Source: Methanomicrobia archaeon LH_S13
Lineage (GTDB): Archaea > Halobacteriota > Syntropharchaeia > Alkanophagales > Methanospirareceae
Length of the DNA: 17,617 nucleotides
Direction of reading: 5' to 3'
Assembly (NCBI GenBank): GCA_023659785.1
Contig: JAGXOR010000013.1
Coordinates: 1 to 17,617, forward strand
The position numbers and the translations under genes were made by a program. Shown here piece by piece: positions 1 through 6,909 of the stretch. Each line of letters starts with the position of its first letter. Positions within the stretch are counted from its first letter, which is position 1. The notes beneath the pieces were generated by a model. It saw nothing but the letters and a program-made list of their open reading frames with translations. It had not been told where the DNA came from and made no database searches.

Positions 1-84
1 AAAAGCGGAAATCTTTTTTGTCCGCTGGATAAATGGATGCAACAATTGATGTTATTATTTACCTATATTTAAGAGTTTATATAC

Positions 85-160
85 TTTAAAAGCTCTTCTA
101 TTATAACAAAAACTTTAGATAGTGCTTAGAAATCATTAATAGCTTATCAGAGCTTTTAAA
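85..160. repeat. 12-bp perfect inverted repeat upstream of hsdM
   Basis: TTTAAAAGCTCT at 85-96 is the exact reverse complement of AGAGCTTTTAAA at 149-160, with a 52-nt spacer. Its arms could be two half-sites for a dimeric regulator, or a long-loop hairpin in a transcript starting further upstream. It lies about 200 bp before hsdM. AT-rich sequence makes a chance match possible. Confidence 0.4.
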
Positions 161-314
161 TTTGTGTAGTCACTAACTATTAATTTAATTAGAGTGGAGT
201 TTTAGCCTAAAAACGTTTGATAGGGCGTTATTTGAACATTCAAAAAAATAAAAATAGGAGAGGTTATTTAAATGGTCTGAAAGTCAGGCAGGTGCTAAGA
301 TTTATATTGAGTAC

Positions 315-362
315 AGATATTATAAATATACACAATGTTTCCTTAGTGGCGAGGGAGAGAAA
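315..362 (+). promoter_or_regulatory. Probable promoter and ribosome binding site of hsdM
   Basis: TATAAATA at 321-328 is a good archaeal TATA box. A start about 25 bases downstream would give a very short leader of around ten bases containing the GA-rich Shine-Dalgarno run GAGGGAGAG at 351-359, just before the ATG at 363. This is the only strong promoter-plus-RBS pair seen before the operon. Confidence 0.5.
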
Positions 363-2381
363 ATGAGTAACTTTCAAGAAAAGATTAGTTTTATCTGGGA
401 TCTGGCAGATTTGCTGAGAGGTGTATATAAAAGAAACGAATATCAAAAAGTAATCCTCCCTTTTACGGTTCTTAAACGATTTGACTGTGCTTTAAGTGAT
501 TCAAAAAAAGCAGTTCTTGATGCTTACAACAAATACAAAGGTCAGTTTGAAAATATGGAATATGTTCTTCAAGATGCGGCAAAGGATAAAAAGGAAAAGC
601 CATTAGGGTTTTATAATAATTCGCAATATGATTTTAAAGCTCTGCTTGAAGACCCGGAAAATATTGAACAGAACTTAAGGCATTATCTTGACTGCTTTAG
701 CAGCAATGTTCAGGATATTTTTGAGAACTTTAAAATTAAAGAGAGTATCAGAGAATTGGCTAAAGCAGATCTTTTATTTCGGCTAATTAAAAAATTCTCA
801 GAATCAAAAGTTGACCTCCATCCAGATATTGTTTCTAATCATGAAATGGGAACTATTTTCGAAGAGTTAATTAGAAAGTTTGCAGAGCAGTCAAATGAGG
901 AAGCAGGAGAGCACTTTACCCCCAGAGATGTTGTTGGATTAATGACCAGGTTAATTTTTGTTGAGAATGGCGAGAATCTGGAACAGAGGAATATTATCAA
1001 AACCGTGTATGACCCTGCCTGTGGTACTGGGGGCATGCTCACAAGTTGTGAAGATTTTATCACGAGTATAAATAAGGAAGTTGATGTTGTTTTATTTGGA
1101 CAAGAGGTTAATCCAGAGATTTATGCCATTTGTAAGGCAGATATGCTGATGAAAGGAGAGAACGATAAGAATATCAGGGGTCCTTTCAGTACGCTTTCAA
1201 AAGACCAAATCCCTGATAATAAATTTGATTTTATCATTTCTAATCCTCCTTACGGTAGAAAATGGGAGCTGGATGCAGATGCAGTAAAAAACGAAGCTGA
1301 AAAGGGGTTTGAAGGAAGGTTTGAGGCTGGGCTACCGCGGATAAATGACGGGCAGTTGTTATTCTTGCAGCACATGATTTCCAAGATGAAATTAAAGGAG
1401 AAGTCAAGGGTGGCAGTGATTACAAACGGCTCACCTTTATTTACGGGGGATGCCGGGCAGGGAGAAAGCGATATAAGAAAGTGGATGATTGAAAACGATT
1501 ATGATTTCGTTGAAGCAATAATTGCCTTGCCTGACCAGTTGTTTTTCAATACGGGCATCCATACTTATATTTGGGTATTGACTAATGAAAAACCAACTGA
1601 GAGAGTTGGCAAAATACAGTTGATTGATGCTACTTCCTTTTTTAAAAAAATGCGGAAAAGTTTAGGGAAAAAAAGGAATGAGCTTTCTGCTGACGATATT
1701 AAGGAGATTGTTGAGTTGTATGACGATTTTGAAGAAAACAAATATTGTAAAATCTTTGATAATGAAATATTTGGCTATACCAAAGTTATTGTTGAAAGAC
1801 CTTTGCAGTTGAATTATCAAGTCACAGAAGAAAGGCTGGAAAATCTTTATTCTGTTAAAGCTTTTGCGAAATTAGCTGAGAGTAAGAAAAAGAATCCTGA
1901 ATTAAAACTGAAAGAAGAAGAGGAAGGTAAGAAGAAACAGGAAGAGATTGTTAGTGCATTAAAAAAGATTGGAAATAACTTATACAAGAATTGGAATGAA
2001 TTTGAGAAAAATGTTAAAGAAGCATTGAAAGATTTTGATTTATCCTCAAATTTTATTAAAAACATTATTCGTGCTTTGTCTGAGCATGACGATACTGCGG
2101 ATTATGTTCTGGATGCCAAAGGCAAAAAACAGCCAGACTCAAATTTAAGAGGGTCTGAGAAGGTTCCATTAAAACAGGATATTGAAGAATATTTTGAAAA
2201 AGAGGTTAAGCCATATTATCCTGATGCGTGGATGGACAGAAAAAAGGACAAGATTGGCTATGAGATTAATTTCACTCAACATTTTTACGAATACAAGCCA
2301 CCAAGACCTCTGGAAGAGATTGAAAAAGACATAAAAGAGGTTACGGATGAGATTCAGGGGTTATTGAAGGAGGGGTTGTGA
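363..2381 (+). CDS. hsdM: Type I restriction-modification system methyltransferase subunit HsdM
   Basis: This is the N6-adenine methyltransferase subunit of a type I R-M system; with HsdS it methylates the host recognition site and with HsdR forms the restriction complex. Residues 1-150 look like the helical HsdM N-terminal domain. AGEHFTPRDV (181-190), the AdoMet motif I DPACGTGG (217-224) and the catalytic NPPY (294-297) are all intact. At 672 residues it is longer than the common ~500-residue HsdM; the extra C-terminal part (from about 510) is Lys/Glu-rich, probably partly coiled coil, and may contact HsdS. The start is supported by the preceding GAGGGAGAG. It is the first gene of the operon; the hsdS relic begins three bases after its stop. 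Confidence 0.96.
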   Translation: MSNFQEKISFIWDLADLLRGVYKRNEYQKVILPFTVLKRFDCALSDSKKAVLDAYNKYKGQFENMEYVLQDAAKDKKEKPLGFYNNSQYDFKALLEDPENIEQNLRHYLDCFSSNVQDIFENFKIKESIRELAKADLLFRLIKKFSESKVDLHPDIVSNHEMGTIFEELIRKFAEQSNEEAGEHFTPRDVVGLMTRLIFVENGENLEQRNIIKTVYDPACGTGGMLTSCEDFITSINKEVDVVLFGQEVNPEIYAICKADMLMKGENDKNIRGPFSTLSKDQIPDNKFDFIISNPPYGRKWELDADAVKNEAEKGFEGRFEAGLPRINDGQLLFLQHMISKMKLKEKSRVAVITNGSPLFTGDAGQGESDIRKWMIENDYDFVEAIIALPDQLFFNTGIHTYIWVLTNEKPTERVGKIQLIDATSFFKKMRKSLGKKRNELSADDIKEIVELYDDFEENKYCKIFDNEIFGYTKVIVERPLQLNYQVTEERLENLYSVKAFAKLAESKKKNPELKLKEEEEGKKKQEEIVSALKKIGNNLYKNWNEFEKNVKEALKDFDLSSNFIKNIIRALSEHDDTADYVLDAKGKKQPDSNLRGSEKVPLKQDIEEYFEKEVKPYYPDAWMDRKKDKIGYEINFTQHFYEYKPPRPLEEIEKDIKEVTDEIQGLLKEGL

Positions 2382-2383
2382 AT

Positions 2384-2467
2384 ATGAAACTTAAACCATT
2401 CCCAAAATACAAGGATTCCGGAATTTCGTGGATTGGAGAGATTCTGGAGGGGGTATCATGCCATTAA
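2384..2467 (+). pseudogene. hsdS 5'-end relic (27 codons)
   Basis: This short open frame begins MKLKPFPKYKDSGISWIG, the same start as the complete hsdS at 3563. By my manual count about 59 of the first 69 bases match. KYKDSG.xWIGxIPEGWEV is the conserved segment before a HsdS target recognition domain. Homology stops near the GGAGGGG, where the frame reads into the DUF3644 gene and ends at TAA 2465-2467. Its position directly after hsdM is where hsdS normally starts, so it marks the original hsdS or a duplicated copy. It may still be translated and could couple hsdM to the next gene, whose ATG (2458) lies inside it. Confidence 0.85.
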
Positions 2468-3561
2468 GAAAAGGAAGAACAAAACAAATTTTAGATAGTT
2501 CCATTGATTCCGCACTATTAGCTGTTGAAGTTTATAATAAACCTCGGACACCATTTAGAGTAGAAAATTACATATCTTTAATGATTATTGCTTGGACAAG
2601 ATTATTTCATGCATATTTCCATCACACAAAAGGCGATGTATTTTATTATAAGAAAGGAAATAGCAATAGATATAAGAGAATAGATGGAGAAAAAAAGGCA
2701 TGGAGTTTAAAAGATTGTATGGTAGAATATAAACGATTAGGTGAGAGGTTAGATGAAAGTGTAGAGGCAAATTTATCTTTTTTTATCAAATTCAGAAATA
2801 AGATAGAACATCGACATATTAGTGAAGAAGACATTGGATTAGAAATATTTGGTGAATGTCAATCACTATTATACAATTACGAAAATGTTTTAGTTCAGAT
2901 GTTCGGTGAGGAATATGCTTTAAATGAGAATTTAGCATTTTCTCTTCAATTTTCAAGTATGCGCACTAAAGAACAGCAAATAGCAAGTAAAAAAATGCTG
3001 TCCCGGGATATTAAAGAGATTAGAGAATTTATTGAAAAATATAGAAGTGAGTTAAAAGAAAATGTTTTTAATTCTCAAGAGTATAGCATTAGATTAATAC
3101 AAATTCCAAGAATATTAAATAACCCCCAAAAAAATGTTCCAGCAATAGAATTTGTAAACTGGTCAAATTTATCTGATGAAGATAAGAAAAAATACGACAA
3201 GTTAAACGCTTTGATTAAAAATAAAATAGTAAGAGTTGAAACCATAAATCCGGGTAAATTAAAGGCTGGGGATGTAGTCCATAATGTATCGAAAAAAACA
3301 CCACTTGTGAACTTTAACCATTATGATAATAGATGTCTGTATTACTTATTTTCAGTTAGACCAGTCAATAAGGAAAATAAAGATCCTTTTGAGACAAACA
3401 CAAAATACTGCCATTATGATGAAGTCCACCAGGATTATGTTTACCGGGATTCCTGGGTAGATTTTATTGTTAAAATTATAAAGCAAAATAAGATCTCTAG
3501 AACTTCTTGGAAAGAAAAGTTCAAAAAGGAAGAGAAATTAAATATTGAAGGATTTGAATAA
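2458..3561 (+). CDS. DUF3644 family protein with HEPN-like motif, inside the type I R-M operon
   Basis: The function is not established. Residues 5-60 (SSIDSALLAVEVYNKP, then an amphipathic helix with AWTRLF) match DUF3644 as I know it. Residues 98-150 are helical around FIKFRNKIEHRHI, giving R113-N-x3-H118, the R-(N/D/H)-x3-H signature of HEPN RNases such as those in abortive-infection and toxin systems. The C-terminal part (about 200-367) is mixed alpha/beta with no motif I recognise. I chose ATG 2458 rather than the GTG at 2428: GGAGGGGG (2447-2453) sits just upstream, and the first bases after 2428 belong to the hsdS relic. It ends one base before the hsdS ATG, so it is co-transcribed. 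It is very AT-rich. DUF3644 is fairly secure; RNase activity is inference. Confidence 0.75.
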   Translation: MPLRKGRTKQILDSSIDSALLAVEVYNKPRTPFRVENYISLMIIAWTRLFHAYFHHTKGDVFYYKKGNSNRYKRIDGEKKAWSLKDCMVEYKRLGERLDESVEANLSFFIKFRNKIEHRHISEEDIGLEIFGECQSLLYNYENVLVQMFGEEYALNENLAFSLQFSSMRTKEQQIASKKMLSRDIKEIREFIEKYRSELKENVFNSQEYSIRLIQIPRILNNPQKNVPAIEFVNWSNLSDEDKKKYDKLNALIKNKIVRVETINPGKLKAGDVVHNVSKKTPLVNFNHYDNRCLYYLFSVRPVNKENKDPFETNTKYCHYDEVHQDYVYRDSWVDFIVKIIKQNKISRTSWKEKFKKEEKLNIEGFE

Positions 3562-3562
3562 T

Positions 3563-4816
3563 ATGAAACTCAAACCATATCCAAAATACAAGGATTCTGG
3601 AATTCAATGGATTGGGAAGATTCCGGAGGGGTGGGAAGTTAATAAGTTGAAATACAATTATGAGATTATTGGAAAGACAGATATTCCTGCCTCTGAAGGA
3701 AATGAAGAAGGGAATTTTCCTTTTTTCACATCTGGGGAATCTATAAAATACATTGACAACCCTGTTATTAATGGTGAATATATCATTGTAGGAGATGGTG
3801 GAATTCCAAATTTTAAATATTATAAAGGTTATTTTTCTTACTCCGATCACTGTTTTCTTTTAAAGACAAACAAAAAAACATCTACTAAATTTCTTTATTA
3901 TTTTTTAATTGGGAATATAGAAACATTGGATATTTTATGTTTCCATGGCATGGGTTTGAGAAATTTAGATAAATACAAATTTAATTCTTTTTTTTCTAGT
4001 CTATGTTCGCTCTCCGACCAAACCGCCATCGCCTCCTTTCTGGACAAAAAAACCACCGAAATTGACACTTTGATTGAAAACGATAAAAATCTAATCGCAC
4101 TTCTGAAAGAAAAGCGAACTGCTTTGATAAATCGTGCTGTAACAAAAGGGCTTGACCCGAATGTAAAATTAAAGGATTCAGGAATTGACTGGGTTGGAGA
4201 GATTCCAGAGGGGTGGGAAGTTAGGAAAGTTAAACAATTTTCAAAAATAGTAACGGGTTCTACTCCCAATAGTGGAAATGATAAATATTGGGAAGGAGAT
4301 ATAAATTGGGTAACTCCAACCGATTTAAGTTTAAGAAATAAATACATTTATGATTCTAAGAGAAAAATTACTAAAGAAGGATATATGAGTTGTGGAACGA
4401 CTTTTGTAAAAGAAGGCACAATCATTATGGCCACGAGAGCACCAATAGGATACCCCTCAATAGTTAAAGAGAAATTATGTTTTAATCAAGGATGCAAGGC
4501 TTTTGAAATCAAAAAAGATTTTATGTCAGATTATTGTTACTATTATTTTAATGCATATGAGGAAGTTCTAAACTCTAAAGGAAATGCTACAACCTTCAGC
4601 GAATTATCGACTTATGATTTGGCATCTTTTCCCGTTTTGAAACCATCCAAGAAAGAACAACTCCAAATCGTCAACTTTTTAGACAAAGCAACATCAAAAA
4701 TAGATAAAACCATAAAACTTATAGAACAAAAAAACAATCTTTTAGAGGAATATAAAAAATCATTAATCTATTATGTTATTACAGGCAAGGTTGATGTAAG
4801 GAGGGTTGAAACATGA
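3563..4816 (+). CDS. hsdS: Type I restriction-modification system specificity subunit HsdS
   Basis: This DNA-recognition subunit sets the bipartite site for methylation and cleavage. The 417-residue protein has the classic two-repeat layout: leader KYKDSGIQWIGKIPEGWEV (8-26), first target recognition domain (about 27-150), helical spacer (151-195, SDQTAIASFLDKKTTEIDTL), second leader KLKDSGIDWVGEIPEGWEV (202-220), second recognition domain (about 221-360) and final helix (361-410, KKEQLQIVNFLDKATSKIDK). Both halves look complete, so the enzyme should be functional. I chose ATG 3563 because it aligns with the relic start at 2384; an upstream TTG at 3545 would lie inside the previous gene. The stop overlaps the next gene by ATGA. 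The first recognition domain is much more AT-rich than the spacer, suggesting domain exchange. Confidence 0.95.
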   Translation: MKLKPYPKYKDSGIQWIGKIPEGWEVNKLKYNYEIIGKTDIPASEGNEEGNFPFFTSGESIKYIDNPVINGEYIIVGDGGIPNFKYYKGYFSYSDHCFLLKTNKKTSTKFLYYFLIGNIETLDILCFHGMGLRNLDKYKFNSFFSSLCSLSDQTAIASFLDKKTTEIDTLIENDKNLIALLKEKRTALINRAVTKGLDPNVKLKDSGIDWVGEIPEGWEVRKVKQFSKIVTGSTPNSGNDKYWEGDINWVTPTDLSLRNKYIYDSKRKITKEGYMSCGTTFVKEGTIIMATRAPIGYPSIVKEKLCFNQGCKAFEIKKDFMSDYCYYYFNAYEEVLNSKGNATTFSELSTYDLASFPVLKPSKKEQLQIVNFLDKATSKIDKTIKLIEQKNNLLEEYKKSLIYYVITGKVDVRRVET

Positions 4817-6909
4817 AAGCAGATCAAGCAAATTTGTTAGAACTCATGAATGGGCCAAAGCAGTTCGTTATTCCCATATATCAGAGAACATATAGCTGGA
4901 CTTTAAAAGAATGCAAACAATTGTGGGACGATATAATCAAAGCAGGTAAAGATGAAAAAATATCAAGCCATTTTCTTGGTTCTATTGTTTATATTAAAAA
5001 GGGACTATATCAAATTTCAACAATTCCAGAACTTCGCTTAATAGACGGTCAGCAAAGATTAACAACAATTTCTCTTCTCTTATCTGCTTTAAGTAAAGTT
5101 ATTAAAGATCCAATCAGTGAAATGACTTCTGATAAGCTAAAGAATTATTATCTGATAAACAGAGATGAAGAAGAAGAAAAACGCTATAAACTAATTTTAA
5201 CAAAAACCGATAAAGAAACCCTTTCGAAAATAATTGACAATAAAGAGTTGTTTGATGAAGATTCTCAACGGATTAAAGACAATTATGAATTCTTTGCCAA
5301 ACAAATATCTGAGAATAACCTTAATGAAGTGCTCAACGGCCTTAATAAACTTATCATTATTGATGTATCCTTAGATAAAGAAAGAGATAACCCTCAGTTG
5401 ATATTTGAAAGCCTTAACTCAACAGGGTTGGAGCTTACCCAGGCAGACTTGATTAGAAATTTTGTATTGATGGGTCTTGAAAAACAAGAGCAGGATAGCC
5501 TCTATAATGATTATTGGTCTCCCATGGAAAAAAGCTTTGGGTATGCTAAATATTCAGCATTATTTGACCGATTTATGAGAGACTATTTGACAATAAAAAC
5601 CGAAAAAATACCGAAAATCAAAGATGTTTATTCTGCATTTAAATTATATGCGCAAAATTCCAAGGATATAAAAGAGCTTGTTGCAGATATTTACAAATAT
5701 TCTAAATATTTTGTCAATATAGCTTTAGAACAAGAACAAGATAGTGAAATAAAAACAGTTTTCTCAGACATTAACATTTTGAAAGTTGATGTTTCTTACC
5801 CTTTCTTATTACAGATATATGAAGACTATAAGCAAGAAAGAATAACAAAAGAAGAATTTATACAAATTCTTAAATATATAGAAAGCTATGTGTTTAGAAG
5901 AGCTATTTGCGGAATTCCAACCAATTCTTTAAATAAAACCTTTGCTAACCTCTATAAAGAAATTAAATCCGAGAATTATCTAGAGCGTTTTAAAGCTGCT
6001 TTGCTTCTTAAAGATTCATACAGACGATTTCCAAGAGATGGAGAGTTCAAAGAACAGTTAATCGTTAAGGATGTTTATAATTTCAGGAATAGAAATTATT
6101 TATTGAGAAAGCTTGAGAACCATAACAAAAAAGAGTTAGTAAGTGTTGAAAGCTATACTATTGAACATATAATGCCTCAAAATGAAAATTTATCTGATGA
6201 ATGGAAAGAAGAATTAGGTGAAAGTTGGAAGGAGGTACATGAAAAATACCTGCATACAATTGGAAACCTCACCCTAACAGGATATAATTCAGAATATCAA
6301 GATAAACCATTCAAAGAAAAAAGAGACTTGAAAGACAAAAACGGTCTTCCTATTGGTTTTAAAAACAGTCCAATAAGATTAAATAGCTTTTTAGCAAAAC
6401 TTGAACATTGGAACCAGAGGGAGATTCTAAATCGTGCCGATATTCTTTCAGATTTGGCTGTTCAAATATGGAATTGCCCAAAACTAGAAGAAGAAGTATT
6501 AAACAAGTATAAAACTATTGAAAAGAAAAATATTAAGATGATATATGTAATAGAAGACCATCCTCACTTAGTAGAAGGAGAGGCTATGCGGCCGTTATTT
6601 GAAGAAATCAGAAAAAGGATACTTAACCTTGATTCTTCTGTTAAAGAGGACATTTTGAAACTTTATATTGCATATAAAACCACCACTACTTTTGTAGACA
6701 TCGTGCCTCAAAAAAACAGATTAAGACTTTCCTTAAATATGCAATTTGACGAAGTAAATGACCCAAAAGGGATATGCAAGGATATTACAGACAAAGGCAG
6801 ATGGGGTAACGGAGATGTAGAGGTTGGTATATCTAATTTTGAAGAGTTAGATTATATTATGTTTTTAATAAAACAAACTTTTGATAAGGTTTCGGAGGAG
6901 ATAATATGA
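4813..6909 (+). CDS. DUF262-DUF1524-DUF5655 protein, GmrSD/BrxU-like type IV restriction enzyme
   Basis: Predicted NTP-dependent, modification-sensing nuclease. The N-terminal DUF262 (ParB/sulfiredoxin-like) carries IPIYQRTYSW (20-29), LIDGQQRLTT (76-85) and FESLNSTG (198-205). The DUF1524 HNH nuclease carries IEHIMPQN (450-457) and HTIGNLTLTGYN (481-492), so the catalytic His-x2-Pro and later Asn are kept. Residues about 585-698 resemble DUF5655. GmrSD cuts glucosyl-hydroxymethylcytosine DNA, BrxU cuts several modified cytosines, and SspE works with phosphorothioation; the target here is unknown. ATG overlaps the hsdS stop (ATGA at 4813-4816) with AAGGAGGG (4799-4805) just before, and its own stop overlaps hsdR the same way. 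This predicts translational coupling to both neighbours. Confidence 0.9.
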   Translation: MKADQANLLELMNGPKQFVIPIYQRTYSWTLKECKQLWDDIIKAGKDEKISSHFLGSIVYIKKGLYQISTIPELRLIDGQQRLTTISLLLSALSKVIKDPISEMTSDKLKNYYLINRDEEEEKRYKLILTKTDKETLSKIIDNKELFDEDSQRIKDNYEFFAKQISENNLNEVLNGLNKLIIIDVSLDKERDNPQLIFESLNSTGLELTQADLIRNFVLMGLEKQEQDSLYNDYWSPMEKSFGYAKYSALFDRFMRDYLTIKTEKIPKIKDVYSAFKLYAQNSKDIKELVADIYKYSKYFVNIALEQEQDSEIKTVFSDINILKVDVSYPFLLQIYEDYKQERITKEEFIQILKYIESYVFRRAICGIPTNSLNKTFANLYKEIKSENYLERFKAALLLKDSYRRFPRDGEFKEQLIVKDVYNFRNRNYLLRKLENHNKKELVSVESYTIEHIMPQNENLSDEWKEELGESWKEVHEKYLHTIGNLTLTGYNSEYQDKPFKEKRDLKDKNGLPIGFKNSPIRLNSFLAKLEHWNQREILNRADILSDLAVQIWNCPKLEEEVLNKYKTIEKKNIKMIYVIEDHPHLVEGEAMRPLFEEIRKRILNLDSSVKEDILKLYIAYKTTTTFVDIVPQKNRLRLSLNMQFDEVNDPKGICKDITDKGRWGNGDVEVGISNFEELDYIMFLIKQTFDKVSEEII

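Larger units (their letters stand above)
1..362. other. AT-rich intergenic leader before the defence operon
   Basis: I see no convincing gene here. It is strongly AT-rich and holds the probable hsdM promoter (separate entry), a small stem-loop (AGCGGA at 4-9 pairing with TCCGCT at 21-26) and a perfect 12-bp inverted repeat (85-96 with 149-160). Short open frames on both strands lack good start signals. No regulator gene such as a C protein precedes the R-M operon within the window. Confidence 0.6.

Noticed and set aside
2428..2457. GTG at 2428 as the start of the DUF3644 gene.
   Set aside because: These ten codons are the hsdS relic in another frame. ATG 2458 has a strong Shine-Dalgarno sequence and begins the family-like sequence.
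3898..4347. 149-codon minus-strand open frame opposite hsdS.
   Set aside because: It lies wholly within the well-supported hsdS frame, has no RBS or recognisable domain, and is a product of codon bias on the other strand.
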